From: Galbula dea
Lineage: Eukaryota; Chordata; Aves; Piciformes; Galbulidae
Reading direction: 5' to 3'
Assembly (NCBI GenBank): GCA_013399015.1
Contig: VWZX01006203.1
Span: 1,638,984 to 1,702,983 of the forward strand
Length of the DNA: 64,000 nt
Shown: in pieces, positions 1 to 11,652 of the stretch
Numbering within the stretch: position 1 is the first letter of the stretch
Layout: every line of letters starts with the position of its first letter
Made by a program: the position numbers and the translations under genes
The notes under the pieces: generated by a model
Database searches by the model: none
What the model was told of the DNA's origin: nothing
What the model saw: only the letters and a program-made list of their open reading frames with translations

Positions 1-1200
1 CCCCCCCCGGCAGATGAGGGTTCAAATGTAGCTAGCGGAGCAGTGAACCGAGGTGCAGAGATTCCAGGGCAAGCCCCAAGCTGACAGGGAGACTCATCTG
101 GGCTCCTCCTGCCTCTTTGAAATGCCCTGGCTGCTTCCTTTGTTCTTTTGGCTCTTCCTAATCAACCCCCTACCAGCTTTAGAGGAGTCAGGATGATGCT
201 CAGCCTAATTAACAGCCAACTTTGGGAGGTGGGGGGGAAGGCAGAGCTCATTTTCACAGGCAGCCAATAATGGAGCATTGCAAGGAATGCAGCTCTGTCA
301 ACACCTCTGCAGGGTTCTGCAGAGCTCCACCAGATACAACAGCTATTCCCTGGGCCTGATCCTGCAAGACCTTCTTTGGTTTAAGATCCCTGTGGGCTGT
401 ACCTGGTTGAGAATGGCAGGACTGGGGCATGGAGCAGAGTAGAAAGGCAATGAAAGGACAAGAAAGCCCATTTTCCTCCCTCTGAAGGGCACAGCAAGTT
501 GGTGGCAACTGCTGAGACAAACACTTTCCCTTCCAGTTTAGTCCTTGCTACACCATGATCATCACATTTCTGCAGGCACTGCAGAGGTAAAGGTGTCTGA
601 CACCTGAAAAAGCACACAGGGTCCTTGGTCTATTTGCAGAAGCTCCCAAAAATCTGTGGCTTTTGACCACCACATATTTTCAAACACAGACTCCCAAGGG
701 TCCAGAGCAGGTGATATTACAGAAATGGAGTTTTCTTGTCTCCTGCCCAGGTGCTATCACCCACAGTCTGGGGGTTTGTTCCTTGCAAGCATTTGTCCTA
801 CTAGTTAGATTCTAGCTGGGTCTGCAGCCCAGGGTAGCTGGGCTGGTGCAGACTGTTCTTTGTGCTGAGAACAGATGCTATCCTGTGTCTCACCTCTGCC
901 ATCATCCTCTCAATCCCTTTCCTCTGTTCATTCACATGTAACTGATCTCAGAACACATTTCATTGACTTGACCCGGGTACATTGTCTCTCCTTTCCCTGC
1001 AGCAGGACACAGTCCCACAAGTGACTGCCACACGAGGGAAATACACTTTATTCTTTCTTGCATTCTATTGTGAAGGGTTAAGAACCATTTTAATCCCTCC
1101 AACATACTCCAACCTTTCTAAACACAATGCTTGCAGCTCCCTCCCTGATTTTGGTAGGGCATGGTTTTTCAAACAGATGCATGTGATCAGGGCAGAGCAA
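1..1200. other. Intergenic sequence, no gene seen
   Basis: Mixed-composition sequence running up to the G-rich minisatellite. The short open frames on both strands lack splice-flanked, recognisable peptides. I see no repeat family or RNA gene here. Confidence 0.5.
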
Positions 1201-1212
1201 GCCCTAGCACTC

Positions 1213-1776
1213 AGACCCCTCCAAGGCAGGCAGGCAGGGAGGGAGGGAGGCAGGGAGGGAGGTGCCCTCCAAGGCAGGCAGGCAGGCAGGGAGGTGCGCT
1301 CCAAGGCAGGCAGGGAGGGAGGTGCCCTCCAAGGCAGGCAGGGAGGGAGGGAGGCAGGGAGGTGCTCTCCAAGGCAGGCAGGCAGGGAGGGAGGGAGGTG
1401 CCCTCCAAGGCAGGCAGGCAGGCAGGGAGGTGCCCTCCAAGGCAGGCAGGCAGGGAGGGAGGGAGGTGCCCTCCAAGGCAGGCAGGCAGGCAGGGAGGTG
1501 CCCTCCAAGGCAGGCAGGGAGGGAGGTGCCCTCCAAGGCAGGCAGGGAAGGAGGGAGGCAGGGAGGTGCCCTCCAAGGCAGGCAGGCAAGGGAGGGAGGG
1601 AGGGACCCTCCAAGGGAGGCAGGCAGGCAGGGAGGTGCCCTCCAAGGCAGGCAGGCAGGGAGGGAGGGAGGTGCCCTCCCAGGCAGGCAAGCAGGCAGGG
1701 AGGTGCCCTCCAAGGCAGGCAGGCAAGGGAGGGAGGGAGGTGCCCTCCAAGGGAGGCAGGCAGGCAGGGAGGGCAA
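1213..1776. repeat. G-rich minisatellite (GGCAGGCAGGGAGG type)
   Basis: About 560 bp of imperfect tandem units. Each unit is built from 'ggtgccctccaa' followed by a variable run of 'ggcaggcaggcagggaggga'. Unit length varies, roughly 25-45 bp, mainly by the number of ggca and ggga blocks. Because stop codons are excluded, long open frames appear on both strands (Arg/Gly/Gln-rich on plus, Pro/Leu/Cys-rich on minus). These are by-products and not genes. The plus strand is rich in GGG runs. Confidence 0.95.
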
Positions 1777-1817
1777 TAGGTCTCCCTCCCTGTGCTGGTC
1801 ACTTGCAAACACTTCCT

Positions 1818-2015
1818 GCCAGGTCATCTAGTCCAACCCCCCTGCAGCCAGCAGGGACATCTCCCAACTGGATCAGGTTGCTCACAGCCCCAAACAACCT
1901 GAGCTGGAATGGCTCCCAGCCTAGGCAAGATGGCTCAATGTAGGCTCAAGAGGGCCCCTTAGAAGTGTCCAGTGTTGGGGACTCCACCACTTCCCTGGGG
2001 ACATCATTCCAGCTT
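1818..2015 (-). mobile_element. CR1: CR1 LINE fragment (3' end)
   Basis: The antisense CR1 tail signature 'catctagtccaacccccctgc' is followed by 'aggttgctcacagcccc', 'ggaatggctcc' and 'ttggggactccaccac'. It begins directly beside the G-rich minisatellite. The copy is 5'-truncated and diverged. Confidence 0.75.
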
Positions 2016-3372
2016 GTGTAAGCTTATGTAGCTCCCTTCCTCTTTCCCCTTTGGTACTTGGGGTTTTGGGGTTGCTTTTGTATACAATAACATATTCACC
2101 CCAATCATTCCTGGGGCTGCCTGGTCCCACACAGCACAGAGAAGGCAACTGAACACCCAGAGTGGGTAACTCTGCTGTTTGCATCCAATCTAACTTCATC
2201 ACAGACCTCAAGCTGGAGATGGGAGGGAGAGGTAAAAGCTTCTTTCACTGGGGTAATACTGAGGTGCACCTCAACCCCTTGAGACACAAGAAGTGCTGGA
2301 ATAGTGAATGTTTCTCAACTGCATTGCTCCCTGGTCTACAAAACCCTGCAAGAGTAAAACACTCAAGGGTGAGGAGCAGAAGCATGGCTTAAATCCCCTC
2401 CCAAGGAGACCATGTAAAACCACACTAACTAAGAAGCAGCTGCAGTGTTTGAGAGGCCAGTGGAGACTCTTTGCTTGCAGGAATAAAGGATCCATCCCAG
2501 GATGGATCCACCTGGAGCAAAGGGGGACAGGAACCCTCTTTATACTACACCATTTCTTTGCCTTGGCTACTGTGGCTTCCAAATCCCACCCAAAGAAAAC
2601 TCTGAGGAGCCAAACTTTTTGGGGAAACTGCTATAAAATTCATCTTCTAGAAAACAAAAAACCCAAAACAATCAGTTTGCAGCCTCTCAAAATTAGCAAC
2701 TATTTTATTTTCCTGCCAACTGCACTGGGTTTGAGATCCCTGCCTGGAACCCAGGATAAGTTCACAGGAATGCCCTGAAGATGAAGTGCTTGGGAAGTGT
2801 TTCAGTTCTAATCTGTGAAGCACAGTGGGAAATGCTGGTAATTAATTATTATTATTATTCATTATGTGCTCAGGATAGAGCTCTACAAGTAATTGATTTG
2901 GTTTATTGCTGCACTGGACAAACTGAAACATAAAGGCAGAGAAAGGCAGAGTGGTTGAGGGGTGATTGGATGAACATTGGAGCTCGACATCAACATATCT
3001 TTTGACTTTAAACAATGTAGCTGCTGGTTTGGGAGGGAATTTAAATTAATGTTAAATTATGACATTTATTCAAGCTCCTAAAATGTTGTTTTGAAAGGAG
3101 AAAGCACAGCATCTAATTTAATGAGTAGTGAAATGATTTGCAAGTAATTAATTATCTCAGAACAGATTTACAAGCCTCTGGTAGTCTTGGTCCAGGAATT
3201 TTTGTCACATCTCTTGTGCACCTGGACTGAGCTGTGGGCAATAAATAATGCTCATGACTTCTGACAGGGCAGAGGAGAAGATCCCATCTCTCCCTTTTGG
3301 GGAGCTCCAGGTGTCACCTGCACTGCAGGTGACATTCCTGTGGAAAACCACCATGAGATCCTTGTTAATCAA
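2016..3372. other. Intergenic, with an AT-rich TAATTA cluster
   Basis: No exon is recognised. From about 2835 to 3160 the sequence turns AT-rich, with an (ATT)n run near 2848 and several TAATTA or AATTAA cores (2840, 2888, 3045, 3115 and 3145 regions). These are homeodomain-type core motifs. Nothing else is identifiable. Confidence 0.5.
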
Positions 3373-3552
3373 TCATAGACTCACAGAATGGTTGGAAGGG
3401 ACCTTAAAGATCAGCTAGCTCCAACCCCCCTGCCATGGGCAGGGATGCCACCCACTAGATCAGGTTGCCCAGGGCCACATCCAACCTGGCCTTGAACACT
3501 GCCAGGGATGAGGCAGCCACAACCTCTCTGGGCAACCTGTGCCAGTGCCTAT
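3373..3552 (-). mobile_element. CR1: CR1 LINE fragment (3' end)
   Basis: It starts with the inverted CR1 terminus 'agactcacagaatggttgg' and continues through 'ccaacccccctgccatgggc', 'aggttgcccagggcc' and 'ctctctgggcaacctgtgcc'. It is a short, 5'-truncated copy in antisense orientation. Confidence 0.85.
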
Positions 3553-3728
3553 GAAACCATGACAGTGCAGAGATGTTTCAGGTTACCTGGACTGTTGTTA
3601 ATGTCAGCATTTTCTTTTAGTGCTGGATGTGGCTGTCTCGTGGCTCTTTCTCCCAGCAGTCCATAGTATCAGGATGTTATGAAGAAAAGTATAATAAGAG
3701 AAGGGAATTTGGCTTTTTCTGTGTCTCA

Positions 3729-4556
3729 CCAGTATGCTGGACAGGCTGAGAGCTGGGGGAGAGGAACCTCCTGAAATTCAACAATGGCAAGTGTAGGGTC
3801 CTGCACCTGGGGAGGAATAACCTCATGGAGCAGGGCAGGTTAGGGGTTGATCTTATGGGAAGCAGCTCCACAGAGAAGGACCTGGGAGTGCTGGGGGACA
3901 GCAAGTTCACCAGGAGCCAGCAATGTGCCCTCAGGGCCAAGAAGGCCAATGGTCTCCTGGGGTGCATGAAGAAGAGTGAGACCAGCAGGTCCAAGGAGGT
4001 TCTCCTCCCTCTCTACTCTGCCCTAGTCAGGCCACAGCTGGAGTCCTGGCTCCACTTCTGGGCTCCCCAGGTCCAGAGAGACAAGGAACTGCTGGAGAGA
4101 GTCCAGCAGAGCCCAGGAAGATGCTGAGAGCACTGGAGCAGCTCTGGCAGGAGGAAAGGCTGAGAGCCCTGGGGCTGCTGAGCCTGGAGAAGAGCAGCCC
4201 CAGAGGGGAGCTGCTCAATGCCCAGCAAGAGCTGAAGGCTGGGGGCAAGAGGCTGGGGCCAGACTCTGCTCGGTGGTGCCCAGGGCCAGCCCAAGGGGCA
4301 CTGGGCACAACCTGGAAGCCAGGAGGTTCCAGCTGAGCAGGAGGAGAAGCTTGTTTGGTGTGAGGGTGTTGGAGCCCTGGCCCAGGCTTTGCAGAGAGGC
4401 TGTGGAGTCTCCTTGTGTGGAGAGATTGCCAAGGCAGTTGGAGGTGACCCTGGGCAAGCTGCTGTGGGTGCCCTGCTGGAGCAGGGAGGTTTTGGACTGG
4501 ATGATCCCCAGAGGTGCCTTCCAGCCCCCTCCATGCTGGGATTAGGGGATTCTGTA
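3729..4556 (+). mobile_element. CR1: CR1 LINE with remnant of the reverse-transcriptase ORF tail
   Basis: A longer CR1 copy. It begins in the ORF2 3' region ('gaaattcaacaatggcaag', 'gggtcctgcacctgggg'). The broken ORF2 tail can be followed through 'KDLGVLGDSKFT', 'QQCALRAKKANGLLG', 'LYSALVRPQLE' and 'EERLRALGLLSLEK', with frame breaks between segments. The 3' part ends near 'cttccagccccctcc'. It closely matches the inverted copy at 13400-13790, including the shared 'LLNAQQELKAGGKRLGPDSA' segment, so the two belong to one subfamily. Not a functional gene. Confidence 0.9.
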
Positions 4557-6234
4557 TGTCAGTTCTGATGCTACACCTCTTTCCTGTATTTCTGTGTTAA
4601 AGTGTGGGAGATGATGTCTTCAGTCACATCAGTGACTGTCAAAAGCATCTAATAAAGCTGAGTTAAAGCAGCTTTAACTTCTCCATTTCTTACTTCACTG
4701 AGTGTAATCTAAAAAATGCCTTTGCTAAAATTAGTACATGTTAGTTCCTGCAAGATGACACAATTGCTGTCAGGACAGAGCAGTTCTCAACTCTGATGTC
4801 ATTTCAGAAGAAAAAGAAGGGAAAAAAAAATAGAAGATGAAGTTCTTGTCTTCAGATTTTTGCTGAGAACTGAGGCTGGGGAATGTAGGAAGCTCCAAGC
4901 TCCCTCTAAGGCTGTGTCCTGGCAAGTGTACAGCTGCTTGCTCCAGCTCTGAAACAAAGAGGTTTGATTTAAAGGGGATGATGGAAAACAATCTGAGGAG
5001 GGGTCAGGGATGTGGACATGGCTGGGGAATCTGCACCACCTGAGAGCTTTGTGGTGCCAGGGCATGGGATGCTGCCACAGGCAGAGATGAGATCAGTAGG
5101 ACCAGCTTCTCAGATGCTGGTGATGGAGGAGGCCAGGAAAAAGATGCAAAGAGGCCAGGTGGCTGTGCCTGTGCAAAGGTGGCTGTGGGCTCCACTCTTC
5201 CACGGTAGGGAGTCAAGGGTGCTCTGTCTTGGATGGAGCTGTGACCCCTGGACTCCTCCTGAAAGGCAGGTGGATGTTTCTTGGGCTCAGAACAACCCTG
5301 CAGAGCATCTCTTCCTCCTGCAGCCCCTCCAGAGCATGGCCAGAGTCCTCTCCCTCTAAGAGCAGGACATGTCCAGACACAGGCCAGGCTCAGATGAGCT
5401 GGTAATGGGATGGGAAGACACATCCCCTGAGTCTGCTTCACTGCAGGCTATCAGGGCTACCCTCCAGGCTGGGTTTGCTCCAGTATAACCCAGTAACCCT
5501 GTGATTCAGGCTCTGGCATGGCAGGAGCCACACAGCCACAGGTGCAGGGACCCAGGAACAGACAAAGCTGGCAGGACAGCAGAACATCTGATGGTTTGGG
5601 CAGATGGCCTGTGGGCAGACACATGGCAGGAGACAAGCCCCAAGAACAGGAGTGCCACAGAATACTAATTACCTGGCCAAAATGCTTTTGAGGCCATTTC
5701 TGGGTGTTCTACAGAGAAACAGAGACAGAGCCCAAGAGACAAGTTCCATCTTTCCACAGGTCTGCTGAATCCCAGCATCTCTTTGTGCTTCAGCTTCTGT
5801 GCCCCAAGGTGGAGGAGGGATGCCACCTTTGAAACATGCTCCTGCAGGGCAGAGGAGTCAGAAACAGGTGTGGGAACTTCCCAGACATTTCTTAGCAAAT
5901 TCCAGAGCTTCTTAAAGATCAAAAGTGGAAACAGCACAGCTACAGACTGTCAGGAACAAATTCAGACCCAGGTCTCCTCAGGGAAACTATTCTCCAGCAT
6001 TAACTGTTTATTTACTTCCCAGACTAACATGATCCTCAGGTTGCTAACATCAGGCTAGACTTTTGTCACCTGATGTGACATCCTGCACAATGCAGCCCAG
6101 ATCATTCTGTTGCTCCAGCTTTTGCTGAGACCAGCAGCATCTCCTTGCCCCAAACACATGTGAGAAAGCTCTTGTGTGGACACCAAAGCACTGGGATGCA
6201 TGATGTGAACTCTCCACTCATGTAGCCAGGGGAG
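4557..6234. other. Intergenic sequence, no gene seen
   Basis: No recognisable coding, RNA or repeat feature. Open frames on either strand are short and unlike known proteins. Confidence 0.45.
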
Positions 6235-6360
6235 GAGAAGGAAAGAGGTGACCCATGAGGGCAATGGCTTAGTGGGGACCTGGCAGTGCTGGTTAACAGT
6301 TAGACTTTGATGATCTTCAAGATCTTTTCCAACCCAAACCATTCTCTGCCTCTCTGATCC
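6235..6360 (+). mobile_element. CR1: CR1 LINE terminal fragment
   Basis: Only the last part of CR1 is present: 'atggcttagtggggacctgg', 'cagtgctggttaacagttag', then 'atcttttccaacccaaacc' and 'ttctctgcctc'. A typical short 5'-truncated copy. Confidence 0.8.
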
Positions 6361-8845
6361 TCAGGTGACTGCTGTCTGAGGTGTACAACAGCAGGAGCAG
6401 CTGTGCTGTGCACTGCAAGCAGAGCCTGTCAGAGGAAGGGTTAAGTGATGTTCCAGGACCTGGCCTTGGTCATGCCACAGAGACTCTGCTGCCACCCCCC
6501 AAAAAGTTTCTCCCTCATTAATCACCCTCTGCTCTGGTGGACACTTCAGAGGAGGCAGCCTTCTGCTGAGGTCACTGAGAGCTGATGCCCAAAAAAGGAT
6601 GGAAGTTGGCTTCTTTCCTGCCAGAGGGAAATAGCAGTGACTTTCACCTCCTGGAATACCACATATCTCCACTCCTACACATTGTCCAGAAGCCCTTGAA
6701 AATGCACCAAAACTCCTCAAAGCCCCCACACAGCCTATGGCTGACACCTAAACTAGCCCAGGTGCATTGCACCCTAGCAAGAAACAGCACTGTGAAGCCT
6801 CCAGATCCAACCATGGCTGCTTGGAGGAGCTGCCCTCCCCCAAAAAAACCCAAGTTTTGGGTCTTTTCTGAAAAAGAATAAATGAAAATGCTCCTCAGTG
6901 AGATCTTCTCCAAGGTAGGAGGGTCTAGAGCAGGACTTGGGGGAGGAAGGGAATGTTCTTGCACATGTCCTCCCTGGGCACACTTTACCCTCAGCCACTG
7001 TAACTCTAGAGACCCAAGGTTTGGTCTGTTCCACTGGAGACAACTGCAAGGCTTGAGCCCAAAGTCTTCTCAGGATGAGTTGCTCTCAGTGTCCTGCTCC
7101 AGCCAAGGCTCCTGTCTGTGTGTCAGATTTGCAGCCTTCCAGCCTGTGACCACAGTTGCAACATTCCTTTTGTTTTCTAGGAATTTGACTCCACCAAGGA
7201 AGGAAACCACAGGGAAATTGCTTCAGTGTGCTCTCTGGATGGAGAGAGTAGGGCTGGGGCTGAGGCAGGAGGTATCACACACAACTCAACAGCCAAGATG
7301 GTTAAAAAAACCACACTTTTATTTCAACTGAAGGAAAGTAACTGCTTTTCTGTTCTTGGGTTGTTTTTTTTTCTCTCTCTTTAGCTTGGCAGGCAGCAGC
7401 AGCCTTGCTGAGCCCAGGCAAGTGGAGATCAAAGCCAGGCAAGGCTGCTGTAAAAAATCAAGCACTGGACATTTATTAAGATTGGATTCATCAAAAGCTT
7501 TGCAGTGAGTGCAGTGAGATTTCAGTGTGGAACTTCTGCTATGGGACCTGCCTTCTTTAGAAGGAAAATTGCCTCTTTCTCCTGCCAGCAGGAAGGTGAT
7601 CCCTCCCTTTCCTGTCCAATTCAGAGCAGGGACACAAACACCTTTCTTGTTGCCCTCAGGTGGGCTGGGGTCTGCATCCATCCTGCCTTTGCTGCTGGGG
7701 GTGAGGAGTCTCAGAGGTTGGAGTGGTCACCTCCAGGCAGCTGGGAAGTCTCCCCACCACAGCTGGCTGCTCTAGCCCCAAGGAGGCCACCTTCCTCTCT
7801 TTTCCTTTGGTTGAATTCAAAGTCCCCCATTTTCATTTCACTTGTAGCTCTTTCCTCCTCTTTGTCCAATCTGCAGCACAGAAGTTTGACTTGGCAGCAG
7901 TGCTGGAACAGATGGAGAACACTGGAGCAGCTCCCTAGAGCCCAGGAACTTCTGCTCAGGGCAGTGTGCAGGATTTCCAGCCACTTACTGCTTGGATCTG
8001 CCAAGGCAAAGCCTAAAGACCACTTGCAGATAAAGGAGCTGGCATTTTCTTTAGGACATCAGCAAGCCACAAGGCACTACCTGAATGTGCTTCCCAGGGG
8101 AAGGTCCAGAGTCTGCAAATTCCATGGGAACTAATTTCAGAGGGAAATAAAAGCATCATTTTAGGGAAAGATTAATATCCCTAACTACACAACTCACTCT
8201 GTGGAGGTGTTGGTGTGCTGAAATCCATGACTAGCTTCCCTTGAAGATGAAGGTCAGGCAGAGCTCTGTGCCTGCCCTTCTAGAACAGCCACACACTTCT
8301 GAGCCCAGCCATGAGCAAGGCACAGGTTGGGGTCATTCCTCAAGGGAGGCAACATCTTTCTTTCAGCTCTCAGTGCAAAAAAAAACCCCATGCTTGTGAA
8401 TATTGTGCAAAATCCAAGCCCAGAGCAGTCATTTGGCACAAGGAGAGAGAGCAAAGGAAGGAACTCTCCAGGACTGAGAGGTTCAGGGGGGGAGCAGAGG
8501 GCAAGAGCTCCCTCTTCTCCATTGTAAGGTGGTTACTTGTCTTTGTAGAGCAGGCAGCAAAGCACAAATTAGTTGAAATTGTGATAAGCACAACTTCATG
8601 AGGTTACAAACAAATCTGAAGTGGAGATGGATAGAATTCTCCTGTGGAAAGCAAGATGGCATCTGGGATGCATCTGAAGGTGCTGCTGGCACTGGCCAAA
8701 GCCATGGTGAAGCTGCTCTCCATCATCTCTGAAAGACCAACCACATCCTGGGCTCTATCAGTCAGAGTGCAGCCAGCAGGTGATGATTCCTCTCTGTTCA
8801 CCACTTCTGAGACCACATCTGGACACTGTCTCCAGTTTTTGGTTC
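6361..8845. other. Intergenic sequence, no gene seen
   Basis: Unique-looking sequence with a T-rich patch near 7316-7382. I see no splice-flanked open frame that resembles a known protein, and no repeat family. Confidence 0.45.
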
Positions 8846-9335
8846 CCTAGTACCAGGAAGACACTGATCTACTGGAGCATGTCCAGCAGAGGCCACTGAG
8901 ATGATCAGGGAGTGCTAGATAGTACAGAGACTTGGTGTAGGAGGAGAGGCTGTGGAGAAGGAGTTTGGTCAGTGAGGAGAAGTGATGACAAAGGGAGGAG
9001 GATCTGGCTCCTGTCTAAAGCTACCTAACAGGAGGCTGCAGAGGAGCCAGGGACAGGTTGTCTCAGTGCTGCACAATCAAAGGCCAAGATGCAGCAGACA
9101 GAAGATGGAACAAGGAACATTCTGCTTAGATATAAAACCTCTTGTACAAAGGCTGGTCAAATGCTCTGAAGAGACCCAGGGGGATGATGGAATCTCCATT
9201 CCTGGAGATAACTCCCACTCAACATGGAGTGACAAGCTGCACAGACTGGCCTTGGTTTGGGCAGGTGGTTGGCTAGAGGTCTCTGGAGGTCCCTTCCAAC
9301 CTACACAAGCCTATGGTTTTAAGATTCAAATAACA
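8846..9335 (+). mobile_element. CR1: Diverged CR1 LINE fragment
   Basis: CR1 order is preserved though worn: 'taccaggaagacactgatct', 'ggagcatgtccagcagagg', 'ccactgagatgatcaggg', 'gaggagaggctgtgg', 'aaaacctcttgtacaaaggc', ending 'ggtcccttccaacctacaca'. An older copy than most others in the window. Confidence 0.7.
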
Positions 9336-9473
9336 GCTCCATCTCAAATGCTGCCTGTTAAGGGTTGGTAAAATACAAAGGGAAGCCTCTGAGAAAGGCT
9401 TAAAAAGCAAACATGAAGCACAGTATCTTGTCAAGATGCTGATAAACTGTTAGCCATAAACATTATCTAGTTA

Positions 9474-9830
9474 GTCTGGAGAAGAGGAGGCTGAGAGGAG
9501 ACCTCCTCACTCTCTACATCTCCCTGAGAGGAGGCTGCAGCCAAGTGGGGCTTGGGCTCTTCTCCCAAGGAACAAGTGCTAGGACAAGAGGAAACAACCC
9601 CAAGTTGTTCCAGGGGAGGTTTAGGTTGGGCATGAAGAACAATTTCTTCCCCAAAAGGGTTGTCAAGGCCTGGTCCAGGCTGCCCAGGGCAGTGGTGGAG
9701 TCACCATCCCTGGAGGGGTTGAGAAAGGGTGCTGAGGGCCATGGTTTAGTGGTGACCTGGCAGTGCTGGTTCATGGTTGGACTTGCTGATCTGAGATGTC
9801 TTTTCCAATGGAAATGACTCTGATTCTATA
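9474..9830 (+). mobile_element. CR1: CR1 LINE fragment (3' end)
   Basis: A clear CR1 3' region: 'agtctggagaagaggaggct', 'gaaacaaccccaagttgttc', 'aaaagggttgtcaaggcctg', 'gcagtggtggagtcaccatc', 'gtttagtggtgacctggcag' and a terminal 'tgactctgattctata'. Close to the young subfamily seen at 29.6, 34, 35.8, 55.8, 58.5 and 61 kb. Confidence 0.92.
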
Positions 9831-11419
9831 TTTATGGTTGTTTTATTTTTGTAGTTATGCAGAACCCTGTGTCAAAGCAGAATTGTTCTTCCTTGATTAG
9901 ATCCCACCCTGCAGCCCTGACTCTTTCTTGGGAAGCCTACTCAGTACCAAGCAAAGGCAGGAGCCCTTTTAATCATCTTCTTTCACCTGCTGCCTCCTCA
10001 AACTCTCTAGAAGCTCTTACACACAGCCAAGAAACCACTTTTGGAGCTCCAAGTGTGCAGAGGGATGAACATTAGATGAATCCCTGTGCTGAGCTGTGGA
10101 TGTCCCATGAAGGTTTCACAAAGGGCTTCCTACACATTGACATCTGAAGGATTCCCTCCATGGGCCTGTGTTCTCTCTTGATTTGCCTTCAGTCCTGCCT
10201 GTTCTCACACAGAAGATGGGGAATCCTGTGTGTTTCCATTCAAGCCTTGCCATCTCTGAGCAAAATTCTTTACCCCAGAGGATTCAGGTCCCTGAGCATG
10301 GCAAGCTAACTAAAATCAGACTCAGGAACTCCTGTTGCACACATGGCCACCAGACCCCAAACACCACTGAGGCTGTCACAGCACGTGACGAGTCCTTCTC
10401 CTGCACCCAACAAGCTGTCAGTTTGCAGCAGCATAAGTGATGTTGACCAATCCTACTCAGAATGACCTAACCACAACCCAACTTCACTATGAGCACCTGC
10501 TTTCTTCTCCAAGCACTTTTCCCTCATCTGCTTCCAAAGGCAGAAGCTGAAGGCCATGATCTCTGCTGTCAAATGACTGCAGTCTTCTCCTTCAGAGCTA
10601 GCTGCATTTCAAGGTCAGATGGAAGTATTTTCACACACTGCCTAGGGCAGGGAAAAGTGCTGCAGAAAAGCACTAAATAAGTGAACCTGTTCTTGGAAAG
10701 ACCCATTCTGAACTATCAACTCTTTACTCTAAAACCTCCATCTACTGCTGTGCAGGTGGAATGAGATCATCTCTGCCTTCACTCAGTGCCCTTTTGTTTT
10801 CACCAGTGGAACTGTCAGAGCATCTCAGCAGCTTGCAGCTATGGACTACAAGCAGCAGGTCCTTCCATAACCTTCTTGGATACCTAGAAAATCAAGAGAC
10901 ACATCCAAATGGGAGCATGTCTGGGTCACCCTGGGTGGGTTTGACAGGAGCAGATTTAAACATTGACTAAGGAAATGTCAGAGAGCAGGAGAGCAGCAGC
11001 AGAGCTTTGTGTGACATTTCAGTGACCCAATTCAACCACTTTACTCTCTGAAGAGAAGGACAGGTCCAGAAGTTTCCATATAAGATTTATCTTGGTTCTT
11101 TCTTGCAGCTGGAAACTGTCTGTAAGCTCTCAGAGGCTTTGGCCACCTTAGCAGCTGCATACACCAAGCTCTGTTCTTTGACCCCAAGGCTAAGTGGTGT
11201 TGGGAACACTCTTGTTTCCAAAAGTTGTGTGGCTGCTTCCAAAGGGCTTGTTGGAAAGGGTGCTGGGCAAGACAGCCCTGCTGAGAAGCACAGTGTGTTC
11301 CCTCAGGTGGAGCTCTGCCCTGAAGTGCTTAGTGGACTTCCCAATATCTAGCAGGGCACTCAAAGGGTCTGGTAAGAAAGATGAGGAAAGATTTTTAGCA
11401 GAGCTTGTTGGGGCAGGCC
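9831..11419. other. Intergenic sequence, no gene seen
   Basis: No repeat or coding signal recognised. Small open frames only. Confidence 0.45.
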
Positions 11420-11652
11420 AAGGGCTGATGGTTTGAAACTAAAAGAGAGATTTAGACTAGAGAGAAGGGAGAAATTTTTGGCACTGAGGCTGCCCAGAGA
11501 GGTGGGAGATGTCCCATCCCTGGAACCATCCCAGCTCAGGTTGTGTGAGGCTGTGAGCAACCTGATCCAGTTGGAGATGTCCCTGCTGACTGCAAGTGGG
11601 TTGGACTAGATGACCTTGAAAGGTCCCTTCCTACCCTAAACAGTCTGTGATA
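11420..11652 (+). mobile_element. CR1: CR1 LINE fragment (3' end)
   Basis: 'ggctgatggtttgaaact', 'ggcactgaggctgcccagag', 'gatgtcccatccctggaacc', 'gtgagcaacctgatccagtt' and 'gatgaccttgaaaggtccct' are the diagnostic tail of a CR1 subfamily, the same one seen inverted at 48.5 and 49.0 kb. Confidence 0.85.

Noticed and set aside
1213..1776. CRISPR-like array or bacterial repeat
   Set aside because: Units vary in length, there are no unique spacers, and the surroundings are vertebrate.
982..1943. Long overlapping open frames (up to 265 codons) on both strands
   Set aside because: They are products of the G-rich minisatellite, which lacks stop codons; the peptides are simple repeats and differ in every frame.
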